A DNA stretch of 40,628 nucleotides from the NCBI GenBank assembly GCA_019637635.1, contig JAHBVI010000057.1, forward strand, positions 1-40,628, in the 5' to 3' direction. The stretch's first letter is position 1; each line of letters starts with the position of its first letter. The stretch comes from Anaerolineae bacterium. Lineage in GTDB: Bacteria; Chloroflexota; Anaerolineae; Promineifilales; Promineifilaceae. Below, one piece after another: positions 1-10,200 of this stretch. A program made the translations under genes and the position numbers. Below the pieces are notes generated by a model. The model saw nothing but the letters and a program-made list of their open reading frames with translations, was not told the origin of the DNA and made no database searches.

Positions 1-1101
1 CTATAAAGATCGAACAGCCTGAATATCGGCAAAAGGGGGTAGGTAATACAGATCCGCTTCCTTCATCGTTCGCGCTTGCAGGATGCGCCGGCAAAGGCGT
101 GGGCTTATGCGATATAACGTGGATACCATGACACTGCGCCGATCACCCGGATCAAGTTCCGACGAGCGACGGAACCAGTCCATAATATAATCATATTGCT
201 CACCGCGCAGGACTGCCTTACTGGCCATCATACGCAAAACCCAGGCTTGTTGGTGTGGGGGCATCGCCACAAATTCAGGCCATGTTGTAATCTCCGCTTG
301 CCGTTCTGGCGAAGTGCGTAAGAGATTGACAAGTAAGTCATAAAATACTTCACCTTGTATTTCCTCCGAACACTCCTTAAAACCAGGCAGTTTGATGGCG
401 CTCATCCGGCATTTTGCCAGTTCCAAAGCCCGTCTATCGGACTTAATTTGGGTGGTTATGTTTGATTGATGCACACGATACAGGCAAGTGTATTCATCAA
501 TATAGGCAAAGGAAGCCACTTCAGCATAGCGCATGAAAAATTCCCAGTCTGGCCCAATGATGATGTTGGTATCATACGCCAATTGATGCTGCAAAATTGG
601 CGCCCGGCGCAGAACCACACATAACGGAGGCCCAAATAAATCTGACCCCCGAACCACCTCTTCAAATATCCACCCCTGAAAAGGGCCACGCCGCCTGCTG
701 GACAGGGTTTGTATCTGGTTGCCAGAACTATCACAGTAAAAACCGTCTGTATATACACCATCCACATCTGGATTTGTTTGCAAATGGCGTACTGTGATGG
801 CCAAATGCTCTGGCAAATAGAGGTCATCTGCGTCTAAGAAGGCCAGAAATTCACCTACGGCCGTGGCTAAAGCTGTATTCCGCGCTGCTGCCTCGCCCTG
901 GTTTGCCTGGTGTACCACTTTGATTCGTGCATCTGTAAATTGGGAGGCGATAACGGCCGTCTGGTCTGTAGACCCGTCGTTGACAATGATCAGTTCCCAA
1001 TCAGTGTAGCTTTGACGCAGCAAGCTCTCTATCGCTTCGGCAATATATTGTTCCGCATTAAAAGCCGGCATGATCACACTGACGAGTTTTGCACGCATCA
1101 T
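1..1101 (-). CDS. GT2 family glycosyltransferase
   Basis: This 366-residue protein probably transfers a sugar from a nucleotide donor to a growing glycan on the cytoplasmic side of the membrane. The N-terminal half is a GT-A fold of family GT2: it opens with VSVIMPAFNAE, carries NDGSTD at residues 41-46 and the metal-binding DAD at 90-92. The C-terminal 120 residues are helical and unassigned. The stop codon is the first triplet of the window, so the gene is complete. Two ATG codons lie in tandem, and AGAGGTGG just upstream supports the first. It is the most distal gene of the minus-strand glycan run. Donor and acceptor cannot be read from sequence. Confidence 0.9.
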   Translation of the reverse strand: MMRAKLVSVIMPAFNAEQYIAEAIESLLRQSYTDWELIIVNDGSTDQTAVIASQFTDARIKVVHQANQGEAAARNTALATAVGEFLAFLDADDLYLPEHLAITVRHLQTNPDVDGVYTDGFYCDSSGNQIQTLSSRRRGPFQGWIFEEVVRGSDLFGPPLCVVLRRAPILQHQLAYDTNIIIGPDWEFFMRYAEVASFAYIDEYTCLYRVHQSNITTQIKSDRRALELAKCRMSAIKLPGFKECSEEIQGEVFYDLLVNLLRTSPERQAEITTWPEFVAMPPHQQAWVLRMMASKAVLRGEQYDYIMDWFRRSSELDPGDRRSVMVSTLYRISPRLCRRILQARTMKEADLYYLPPFADIQAVRSL

Positions 1102-1174
1102 TCCACCTCTATCGCACCACCGTTATCGCCTTCATAAAAACCATAGTATAAACTGCCTGATGATTGACAAAGAG

Positions 1175-1217
1175 AAGGCTTTAGCCGGTGAATATATGCT
1201 ATTCCGGCTAAAGCCTT
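1175..1217 (-). terminator. 14-bp hairpin behind the PQQ-propeller gene
   Basis: AAGGCTTTAGCCGG (1175-1188) is perfectly complementary to CCGGCTAAAGCCTT (1204-1217), with a 15-nt AT-rich loop. It lies 30 nt past the stop of the propeller gene on the minus strand. The tract that follows is only CTCTTTG, so termination would be weak, or the hairpin may protect the RNA or act as an attenuator before the next gene. Confidence 0.5.
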
Positions 1218-1247
1218 TCATTAGTGTATTTCTAAATGCTTACCAAC

Positions 1248-4166
1248 TCACTGACTGGCTTCCAGGGCAACTACCAGATTTTGAATATAGAACAAATCCC
1301 CCCGATAAAAGGCGGGTGCATCCAGCCATTTTACCAGTTCATTATACGGCTCGTTCAGGATATAAGCCTTAGCCTGGAAGAGGGCCGGTGAGTCATAAAG
1401 GTGCTGGAAGGTTCCTTCACCGTATGAGGCGTCAAATTTGGCCACAAACCAGTAGGGGGCCACATATTCATACTCATCAACGGCCGTTTGCACCTGGTTG
1501 TTGATGTGCTGATTCAGGTGGTCACCCAACTCCGGCGTTAAAAACATGAAATTTCGGGCAACGGCGTAACTGTTGTGATAACTCATTTCCCAGTCACTAC
1601 CCCCGGCCCCTGCCGGAGGATAGGGGGCATCTTTGGAAAACGTATTGACACGCAGGTTGAGCATATTCTGATATCTGGTCACGGCCGTTTGATTAGGAGC
1701 ATACCCGGCTAATTGTCGCAGTTCAATATACCCTTTGTATCCGGCAATGTATTGATTAAGCCAGTAAGGTTTCGCCATGAATACGTCGTCACTCAAGGGC
1801 GCTTCCAGTTTACTGCTCATCTGGTCAAATATGTTCTTGGCAAAAGTCTGGTTATTGTTACCGACAATTTTGGCATATTGCCAGGCAGCATAGAACGAGA
1901 AGGGCGGGAAGTGCTGCCAGTAACCACACCAGCCGCAAATAGGCTCTGTGGATGGGTTATAAGGGGATGTGTATGGCGTTCCCCAATGATCCTGAGCCTC
2001 TGGGGGAATGATGTTTAATTCACGTGGCGCGCCAGATCCCCAACCAATGTGAACAATTCTGGTGAAATCGTGAATCTTACCCGGCCCATAATAATCTTGT
2101 AAATAGGTCTTCACCTGCTGCTGCATAGTAGTGGAAAGATGGGGATAGGCCAACAGGAGTGTGTAAACTGTATCAGCAGGGTTCTGAAAATAGTCAGATA
2201 GCTCACCTAAGGTGCGTTGATCAACATACCCACCATTTGCATAGAGGTCAATAAACCCGGCCGAGTGATAACCTGGGCGCAGGGGGCCGGCCTCTATTAT
2301 TTTTTGTATTTCTGTTTCCAGCCTTTGCGTCAACTCTGGCTTCGTTGGCAAAGGCACACTGCTTTGCGTGGACACGATGGTGGCCAGAGGCAGTGGCGTT
2401 TGAGGGTTAGTACCGGTGGGGCTAAAGGCCAGCAGGGCATTACCCCGAAGCATAAATATCTTGCCCTGGTAAGGGATAGGTGCGGATTGCGTCGTCCCAT
2501 GTTTGCCGTATACCCCATTTTTACTCTGGTAGCGGCCGCTGTAAATCTGCCACCCATCGGGATGATTGTATGCCGTGGGGTTACCAGCGTTATACATTTG
2601 TTGGTAGCCGGGAGCGAGGGAGTTGCTGGCTAAATTATATCCAAAATAGTACCAATCCCTATTGGACTGACCCATTGGCTTGGTAACATCGTATGCACCG
2701 GATTCGCGATCACAGCAAAGGTTCCAATAAATCAGCCGGCCACCTGAGGAATAAGCCATCGGCTCATCGCTGGCATGGGCGTTGTTGGCGCCTGGGCCAT
2801 TGCCGGTGTGAACGCGACTGATATATTGTGTGCCAAACTTCCAACCGACAGGACCGCTGCGAGAGATCCAGCCGCCTGAATAGTAGGCAGTTGCTTGATA
2901 GTAAACCCCATCAACACCGTTGATAACCGGCGGATATTTGGTACCGGCATGGGTGACAGCGCCCCAGGTGAAGGGGGCATATTCAGACTGACCATCCCCA
3001 TCGGAGTCAAAAGTAAATTCCTGGCCATTGGCGCTATCCAGCACAAAAACTGTGCGCCGCCAGGGTTTACTTTCGTAATAATTTGTTATGCGGCTGGCAT
3101 TCATCACGGCCGTGCCCAGCGCCCAATCGCCACTGATATTATTGCTGATTGGGCCAATTACATTCCCGACAGGGATGCCATTAAATAACTCGTCATTCTC
3201 CACGTGTGGCAGGAAGAAACTGTTTTGAGTATCCGTCACATAATTTTCCCCGCCGGTAAAGATAACGTAATCCTTTTGAGTGGCAGGATGCGTGTAGATA
3301 ACCGGCCAATAAGAATGGAAACCAGAACCAGGCAATGGTTGAGAGCGCCAGACCAGTGAACCGGTTTGGGCATTAAGGGCATAGGCACGGGCATCGTTAG
3401 AGGCAAAGTACACCACGCCATTTTTGTAGGCAGCCGAGTATAGAATAGGCCCATCCGTTTTATAACGCCACACCAGGCCACCGGTGGTGGCATTGAGCGC
3501 ATAAAAATAGCCATCCCGATTGCCGGCATAGATGATGTTGTTCACAACCAGCGGGTTTGTTTCAAAACCGGCGCCGGCCAGATAAGGTGTATAACCGGGC
3601 ACTGCCTGACCGGAATCAGCGTCAACGGCGTGGATGATGCGGTCATAACCACCTACAAAAGCTACACTACGGCCGTTGACCGTGGCAATGGTCGGGGAAT
3701 GACCCAAAGGAACTTCTGTGGCATACACCCATGCCACCGCCCCGTTATTGGCATCAAACGCATACAAGCCACGCGCAGTGGAAACATACACCTTACCGTT
3801 TGCGGCAATCGGTTGAATTTTATAAGGGATGTAGGGTTCAATAGGCCGATACCAGGCAACGTTCAACCCACCCCTTACTTCTTCTGGCGTCCAGGAAGTG
3901 CGCTGGGGGTTAGCCGCCAGCATAGGCCACGCTTCATCCTGGCCGGTAATGACAACGGGTAAAAATACCGGGTTACTGCCATTGATGGTTTCGGGGCGCT
4001 CCGCCCTGGCGCCAGCAGTAGTCTGCCAGACGCCTGTAAAAACCAGCAGAACAACAACAAAGAACAATCCTTTGGCGAGATTAAACATCGCCTGTTGTTT
4101 TGTGGAAGAACCAATATTATAAAATTTTCGTCTTGTAAAACTTGCACTTGAGATTAACTTCTTCAT
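1248..4166 (-). CDS. Secreted PQQ-like beta-propeller protein with alpha-helical C-terminal domain
   Basis: This is a 972-residue exported protein. The chosen ATG at 4166 has AAAGGG upstream; the frame stays open to 4286. A second ATG at 4088 would give a more compact signal peptide but has a poor ribosome site. A hydrophobic segment (about residues 30-48) is followed by a short 'VFLPVV' stretch. Residues about 73-600 carry repeated PQQ-like blade motifs such as GLYAFDANNGAVAW, YFYALNATTGGLVWRY and RAYALNAQTGSLVWRS. About 300 C-terminal residues (from roughly 640) are rich in aromatic residues and helix-like, loosely recalling (alpha/alpha) toroid polysaccharide lyases, but no catalytic residues were identified. 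Its position in a glycan locus suggests a role in handling or sensing glycan outside the cell; the function is unknown. Confidence 0.85.
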   Translation of the reverse strand: MKKLISSASFTRRKFYNIGSSTKQQAMFNLAKGLFFVVVLLVFTGVWQTTAGARAERPETINGSNPVFLPVVITGQDEAWPMLAANPQRTSWTPEEVRGGLNVAWYRPIEPYIPYKIQPIAANGKVYVSTARGLYAFDANNGAVAWVYATEVPLGHSPTIATVNGRSVAFVGGYDRIIHAVDADSGQAVPGYTPYLAGAGFETNPLVVNNIIYAGNRDGYFYALNATTGGLVWRYKTDGPILYSAAYKNGVVYFASNDARAYALNAQTGSLVWRSQPLPGSGFHSYWPVIYTHPATQKDYVIFTGGENYVTDTQNSFFLPHVENDELFNGIPVGNVIGPISNNISGDWALGTAVMNASRITNYYESKPWRRTVFVLDSANGQEFTFDSDGDGQSEYAPFTWGAVTHAGTKYPPVINGVDGVYYQATAYYSGGWISRSGPVGWKFGTQYISRVHTGNGPGANNAHASDEPMAYSSGGRLIYWNLCCDRESGAYDVTKPMGQSNRDWYYFGYNLASNSLAPGYQQMYNAGNPTAYNHPDGWQIYSGRYQSKNGVYGKHGTTQSAPIPYQGKIFMLRGNALLAFSPTGTNPQTPLPLATIVSTQSSVPLPTKPELTQRLETEIQKIIEAGPLRPGYHSAGFIDLYANGGYVDQRTLGELSDYFQNPADTVYTLLLAYPHLSTTMQQQVKTYLQDYYGPGKIHDFTRIVHIGWGSGAPRELNIIPPEAQDHWGTPYTSPYNPSTEPICGWCGYWQHFPPFSFYAAWQYAKIVGNNNQTFAKNIFDQMSSKLEAPLSDDVFMAKPYWLNQYIAGYKGYIELRQLAGYAPNQTAVTRYQNMLNLRVNTFSKDAPYPPAGAGGSDWEMSYHNSYAVARNFMFLTPELGDHLNQHINNQVQTAVDEYEYVAPYWFVAKFDASYGEGTFQHLYDSPALFQAKAYILNEPYNELVKWLDAPAFYRGDLFYIQNLVVALEASQ

Positions 4167-4368
4167 CTTAGCCCTTTTTCCTTTAATTAAATTAGCAGTA
4201 GGATTTGTGGGGCGCCGGGGAGTGGTGACAGGTTCGTTAACAGCGCAACTCACCTTTTTTTTTGGCCCTGCAGGGTACCGGAACATACTCTAATTTATTG
4301 TCCTGATCGGCTTCATTAGGAAAAAGGTACTTGATGCCGAAAATTTTACTGGGGAAAACAACCTTTTT

Positions 4369-4395
4369 GCAGAGACATACACTGGAAATCTCTGC
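4369..4395 (-). other. Hairpin directly after the GT4 stop codon
   Basis: GCAGAGA (4369-4375) pairs with TCTCTGC (4389-4395), immediately next to the stop of the glycosyltransferase at 4396. The minus-strand sequence after the stem is purine-rich, so it does not look like a standard intrinsic terminator. It may be an RNA-processing or stabilising hairpin. The rest of the 229-bp spacer up to 4166 shows only AT-rich sequence and a run of nine T at 4256-4264. Confidence 0.3.
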
Positions 4396-5700
4396 CTAAA
4401 TTTGGTCAACGGGTTGGCCAACGGTCAAGGCCAGGAATAAACGTTCAAGGCGGGAAAGATAATTTTCCCATGAATGTTTTTGCTCTGCATCTTGACGCGC
4501 CTGACGACCAAGTTGTGCGCATAGCTCTGGGTTTTGTAGCAATCGTTGCAGAGCCAACGCCATTGCGGAAACATCACCCGGCGGCACCAGCAACCCATTA
4601 TGACCATCGTGAATGACGTCGGGCAACTGCCCAACAGCAGAGGCAATCACGGCCGTGCCCGCCGCCATATACTCATACAACTTCAAGGGGGATAGCCACA
4701 AATCCTCCCCCAATGGGGGATAAGGCACCACAGCCACATCAGCAGCCGCTAAAAACCGGGGCACTTCTTCATGTGGCCGCAACCCTGTAAAATGCACCGT
4801 CCCGCCCAAACCCAGTTCCTTAGCTAACTGCTCCATCGCCTGGCGCCGGTCCCCATCACCAACCAAAACAAGATGAACAGCGGGCATTTTTTCCCGTTGC
4901 AATGCCAAAGCCTTCAGCAATGTTGTGACATCATGCCACTCAAAAAAATTGCCCACAAAAATAGCTACTGGCTCATCACCCAAACCCAATGCAGTGCGCA
5001 CCTCGGCTCTTGCCACCGGATCAGGCCGGAAACGATGAACATCTGCCACGTTGGGGAAAACAACCACCTTCTCCGGTGATACATGCCATTGTGAAATCAG
5101 ATGTTTCTTTGCTGGTTCAGATACACAAATGATGCAATCGGCTGTATCCAAATTGAATTGAGCTGTTGTTTTGGCCCGCCAACGCAACAAACCGGTAATC
5201 GGCTTACCCATATAATCATGTTCCAGAATGTCATCAGCTTCAAAATACAACACATAAGGGATTTTAAGCCGCTTGCAAGCCCTGGCTGCCCCATTCCGGT
5301 AAAGCCCATTCCGTTCGTAGACAATGTCGTAGCCAGGCAAACAATGCATACAGGCATCATAAATACGATAATTTAAGAACACGTTCAAATAGGGCACACG
5401 CAGCCAGCGTTGTATGCGCCAGGCTGCTTTTTCTAAAAAGCTAAACCAACGGCTACCAGACCATGACCGGGGGGCTAATTTCAAGTCGCTCAAATCATCA
5501 GTACACACAATCCTGTCCTGATAATGAGGAATAATAAAAGCAACCTGATGCCCAAGAGATTTTAGCCCTTTGGCAACATATCCTTGAATAATATAGGTGG
5601 CGTCTGGTCGTCCACCACTCATAGCCTGTCGTAACGGCCCCAACTCCGGAGGACACATCGCAATCCGCAGCGATTGAGTAGATGCATTGGCGATGATCAA
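4396..5700 (-). CDS. GT4 family glycosyltransferase
   Basis: This 434-residue GT-B glycosyltransferase is of the GT4 (RfaB/MshA-like) type, which transfers sugars from UDP/GDP donors with retention. The N-terminal Rossmann half contains the acceptor region; the C-terminal half has VAIFVGNFFEWHD (start of domain 2) and the GT4 E-x7-E region SPLKLYEYMAAGTAVIAS, followed by GLLVPPGDV. The start is a TTG at 5700 with AAGGAG ten bases upstream; the alternative ATG at 5658 has no such site and would remove 14 residues. It follows another GT4 gene 105 bp upstream on the same strand. Substrate is unknown. Confidence 0.9.
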   Translation of the reverse strand: MIIANASTQSLRIAMCPPELGPLRQAMSGGRPDATYIIQGYVAKGLKSLGHQVAFIIPHYQDRIVCTDDLSDLKLAPRSWSGSRWFSFLEKAAWRIQRWLRVPYLNVFLNYRIYDACMHCLPGYDIVYERNGLYRNGAARACKRLKIPYVLYFEADDILEHDYMGKPITGLLRWRAKTTAQFNLDTADCIICVSEPAKKHLISQWHVSPEKVVVFPNVADVHRFRPDPVARAEVRTALGLGDEPVAIFVGNFFEWHDVTTLLKALALQREKMPAVHLVLVGDGDRRQAMEQLAKELGLGGTVHFTGLRPHEEVPRFLAAADVAVVPYPPLGEDLWLSPLKLYEYMAAGTAVIASAVGQLPDVIHDGHNGLLVPPGDVSAMALALQRLLQNPELCAQLGRQARQDAEQKHSWENYLSRLERLFLALTVGQPVDQI

Positions 5701-5805
5701 CTTTGTACTGCTCCTTCACATCAAATGTTTATTCTTACAGGCATTAAGGTGCCGCCCCCAGACGCTGGCCTGTTCCCAAATCAGCGACTCCCGGCCCAAG
5801 ATTGC

Positions 5806-7155
5806 CTAGCCAGATACCGATCCAATAAAACCTGGTTGCTTCGTGTTTTCCCCCCGCTCGTGCTGAATGGCTTCGCTGTAGATGGAGATAAAATGGTCAC
5901 TGACGGCAACGGGTTGGTAAGGCCCCCGCTCGTAGGACAGTCGCGCCGCCTGACCTAACCTGGTTCGCAAAACAGGGTCTTCAATTAACAGGCGAATTTT
6001 TTCGGCCAGACATGCCGGTTTTTTTGGCTCACACAACAGGCCGTTTGTGCCATCTTCGATTATTTCCGGGATTCCACCCACCGCAGTCGTTAAAATGGCA
6101 CGGCCGTAAGCCATCGCCTCTACCACACCCAAAGGCTGCCCCTCAAGAATGGAAGACATGACAAAAATATCCGTTTCGCTCATAATCCGGGAAAGTTCAT
6201 CACGGCTGGTAAAAGCGCCTACAAAAATAGCCTGTCCGTCCAAACCAAGCTGCTCTGCCTGCGCCAGCAACTCCTGGCGCAGCACCCCATCCCCATACAC
6301 CCGAAACTGAACCGTCGGATGCGTTGATTTGACCTGGGCAATGGTCTCAAGTAAATAGGTCAAACCCTTCGCCACCACCAGACGGGCCACGGTGGAGATG
6401 CGAATGGGATCATCCCCCTGCGCTGACTTGTTATCCGGCTTCCAGCCAGAAGCCATCGGGTCCGGTAAAAGGGGGCTTCTGACTACAATTGGCCGGGTCA
6501 CGCCACAAACCGACCGCAGGGCGCGCGCACTTTCCTCAGACACAGCGACGACGGTAGTTGCCTTGTTAATACTCTGCTGGAACCCTTTCCACCAATCAAA
6601 CCGGGCATCCGGCGTCTGATGCTCTTCATAAACGACTGGGACTTTTTTGGCGGCGGCCCATTCAATGGCAAAAAGAAGCGTGCTGGTGTACCCCTGAATG
6701 TGCAGCACATCCGGTCGCCAGCGAAAACGCCACCAGTTAAGAAGCAGCCGCGCTAACGGTTCACGCCGGTTTTGGGCAATAAATCGTTGGAAAATCTCGC
6801 CGCTTAGACGGCCGTAGACACTGTCATAAGCCTCCCACCAGCTTCCCCGCCGGCGCAGCCACAAACCGGCAGCCAAGAATAAAGTTACAGGGAGCAAAAT
6901 CCACATCACGGCCGTCAGAATTCTCACTTTTGTCGGCCAGTGAGATGCCGGCCATGACAACCATTTGGGAATCTGCACAAGGGTTACCCCACTTTCCCGC
7001 AACCTGCGGAAATACTGGTTATCCGGCGGCGCCCAGGTCATGGACAATACACTCACCTCCTGGCCCTGCTGTTTCAGCCCCACAGCCAACGTGGTGGCAT
7101 ATTCTTCCAATCCGCCAAACTCCTGCGGATCATAAAGCACCAAACAAACTTTCAT
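5806..7155 (-). CDS. GT4 family glycosyltransferase with an internal hydrophobic segment
   Basis: This 449-residue GT-B enzyme begins MKVCLVLYDPQEFGGLEEYA, the typical GT4 start with a glycine-rich loop. The donor domain has ISTVARLVVAKGLTYLLE and the E-x7-E region GQPLGVVEAMAYGRAILTT. Unusually, residues about 78-100 (RILTAVMWILLPVTLFLAAG) form a membrane-like hydrophobic stretch followed by RRRG, inserted in the acceptor domain. This suggests tight docking on the inner face of the membrane, consistent with a lipid-linked acceptor. It sits between the M28 peptidase gene and the next GT4 gene on the same strand. Confidence 0.9.
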   Translation of the reverse strand: MKVCLVLYDPQEFGGLEEYATTLAVGLKQQGQEVSVLSMTWAPPDNQYFRRLRESGVTLVQIPKWLSWPASHWPTKVRILTAVMWILLPVTLFLAAGLWLRRRGSWWEAYDSVYGRLSGEIFQRFIAQNRREPLARLLLNWWRFRWRPDVLHIQGYTSTLLFAIEWAAAKKVPVVYEEHQTPDARFDWWKGFQQSINKATTVVAVSEESARALRSVCGVTRPIVVRSPLLPDPMASGWKPDNKSAQGDDPIRISTVARLVVAKGLTYLLETIAQVKSTHPTVQFRVYGDGVLRQELLAQAEQLGLDGQAIFVGAFTSRDELSRIMSETDIFVMSSILEGQPLGVVEAMAYGRAILTTAVGGIPEIIEDGTNGLLCEPKKPACLAEKIRLLIEDPVLRTRLGQAARLSYERGPYQPVAVSDHFISIYSEAIQHERGENTKQPGFIGSVSG

Positions 7156-7251
7156 TTACCAACCATTTCCATCAAGACAATCAGATTAACGAGTTACTTA
7201 CACTATGCACACACGCGCACGGAATTGTCACCTGCTAACCAGACCATCCTC

Positions 7252-10200
7252 TTATTTTACGATATGCAGCCCATCCACAACCTGACCGGTAAAGCCATAC
7301 GCTGAGCCAATCCAGTAAGGGCTAAATGTACACGACGTTGTCGCTCCCAAAGTGATTGGCGTACAGATGAAGATATCGGCCCCATTCCCACTGACCCCCG
7401 CTACCGAAAATGTGCCAGCCGTGGTCAGGTATATCTGGTTAGCTGCATGATCCGTCCAGCCACCGTTTATCCACTCAGAAGTCGTGTTACTAAGACCCAC
7501 ATCTGAGCCGTCAAAATATAGCGTCCACCCGTTACCATTTGCATTAAGGGCAATCAGGTCTTCGCCACTACCAGATGCTCCCGTCACACTAAACGTCCCA
7601 ATTGTACTGACCACCAACCTGCCATCCGCGGTGAAATCAATGGCATCAATGTCCTCGTTATTTGTCGTCAGGCCCACAGAAGCGCCAACAAGATACCAGG
7701 AAAAGGTTCCTGCGGTAATGTCACCCAGAGAGGTTGGCGTAAAGCGAATGATGTCAGAATCATCCACGCTGCCCAGGCTGCCTACGGTAGCCGCGGCATC
7801 AAGACTGAGCAAAATATCGCCGTCAGGCAACACGCTGAAAGCATTCACATCTCCGGTTATGCCCACATCGGAACCATCAAAGTACATTGACCACAAACCG
7901 GTGGTCATGTCATAAGCCAGTATATCTTCATCGTTAAAGGCTACGCCACCGACCGTGCCATTGTTGGTTGAACTGACGTAAATGACTTCACCTGAGGACG
8001 CTGGCGTGTTTGTGGGGGTAGGCGTCGGTGACAACGGTGTATTTGTGGAAGTCGGTGTTGGCGGTAACGGCGTATGCGTCGGAGTCGGCGAGGCTGAAAG
8101 CGGTGTTGGCGAAGCAGTTGGCGTGGGCGAGATGCCCATAGTGCCACCGCCGAAGTTATCCAACACAGTATTGTTCGCACTATACATGAACAAGCCAATA
8201 TAACCACCCTGAGCATAATATGACCAGGCTGTTGCATCTCGAACCCCAATCAAAACACCATTTCGATAGACTTCAACCTGCCCATTCGCTTTGGCGCGCG
8301 CCCCAAACTGATCCCCATTCACAAAAGTTACGGGAATATTAGCGCCACGCTGCACCCAGCCTTGTGAAGATTGGTAGGTCCAAACCTGCACCACATTTCC
8401 AGACGGATTGTACAACACGTCAATAATTCCAGGTGTAAAACCGCTGCTGCTTTGGGACTTCAACCCCAGACCAATTTCAGTGCCGTTCAGGTAGATCCCT
8501 GTTAAAGTGACAAATACCTCCTGATCTGCCCCAAACAGAGAGTTGTTCCAGTATATGTCCTGCTCGCCTGTGCTGCTGACTGTCAATTGATTAGCGACAA
8601 TGGTGTAACCCGCTGTTCTACCTGACCAGTTAATGCCCAAATTCCCATTTGCCCGATTGAAGTCATCTATTACCCCTGTTACTGGAAAACCAGAACCAGG
8701 CGTTGGCGTATGAGTAGGTGTTGGCGTGGCTGTGGCTGGTATTGGCGTGTTCGTGGCCGTCGGCGGCAGTGGTGTTTCCGTGGGCGTGTTGGTCGCCGTA
8801 GGCGGCAACGGTGTTTCCGTAGGCGTGTTGGTCGCCGTGGGCGGAAAAAGTGTTTCTGTCGGTGTTGATGTAGCCGTCGGCGGCAACGGTGTTTCAGTGG
8901 GTGTATTGGTCGCCGTGGGTGGCAACGGTGTCTCTGTCGGTGTTGATGTAGCCGTGGGCGGCAGTGGTGTTTCCGTGGGCGTGTTGGTCGCCGTGGGCGG
9001 CAATAGTGTCCCTGTCGGTGTTGATGTAGCTGTCGGCGGCAACGGTGTTTCCGTGGGTGTATTGGTCGCCGTGGGTGGCAACGGTGTCTCTGTTGGTGTT
9101 GATGTAGCCGTCGGCGGCAGCGGCGTTTCAGTAGATGTGTTGGTCGCCGTCGGCGGCAACGGTGTTTCCGTGGGCGTGTTAGTCACCGTGGGCGGTAGAG
9201 GCGTTTCCGTTAGAGTTGCTGTAGGTATTGGAGAAGGTGTTGAGGTGGGCAACGTCCCCATTGTCCCGCCGCCAAAATTATCCAAAACAGAGCCATTGGC
9301 GCTCAGCATAAACAAGCCAATATAGCCACCTTGTGTGTAATAAGACCAGGCTGAGACATCCCGAATTCCTAACGCGCTCCCGTTCTTGTACACTTCGACC
9401 TGCCCATTGGCTCTGGCTCTGGCCCCAAACTGATCTCCATTGGCAAAAGTTACGGGAATGCTGGCACCACGCTGAACCCAACCTTGTGCAGTATGAAATG
9501 TCCAGACCTGAACTTGCTGTGAACCTTGACTATACAACACATCTATTAAACCGGGGTTGGAACTACTGTTGCTCTGCGATTTGAGAATTAAACCTATTTC
9601 GGCGCTAGCTGGACCAATGGTAGTCAGCGTGACGTGGGCTTCTTGTTCGCCCCCGAATAGAGCAGCATTCCAGTAAATGTCCTGTTCGCCCGAGTTGTTT
9701 ACACTTAATTGATTGGCCGCAATGCTATAACCGGCTGTGCTACCAGACCAGTTTGTACCCACAGACCCATTAGCCCGGTTAAATGAATCCAACTGGCCTG
9801 TGGAGGGAAATGCCATTCCAGGGATTGGGGTAAAAGTGGGGGTGGAAGTTGGGGGTGTGCCGGTTATCGTTTGAGTGGGTGTGCTGGTTGCGCCGACAAC
9901 TTCGGCATCCAGCCGAAGACCGACCGCCAGGTTTTGTTGAGCTACACGCAGGACATTGGTGAAGTCAATGTTGGAAACGGTATCACCACAGGTATGGTAA
10001 TTAGGACGGTAATAGAGCCAGCCGCCGCCGCTGCTCACGGCCGTTAACCCATAATCCCAATAAGAATGCTCATCCGAGTTCTGGATGCCGGCGTCCATGC
10101 CGAAGCCGATAACAATACCATAGTCGGGCCTTACCTGACTGAACATCTGCGCAATACGCTGAGACTCGGCGCCATTGTAGGAAACCTGATTCATGTAACC

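Noticed and set aside
8710..9230. Repeat array considered as CRISPR
   Set aside because: The 39-bp units are contiguous without spacers, in frame, and encode a Thr/Pro linker.
8726..9325. 199-codon plus-strand frame with GVLVAVGGNGVSV repeats
   Set aside because: It is the complement of the 39-bp Thr/Pro linker array of the M28 peptidase; its repeats only mirror that array.
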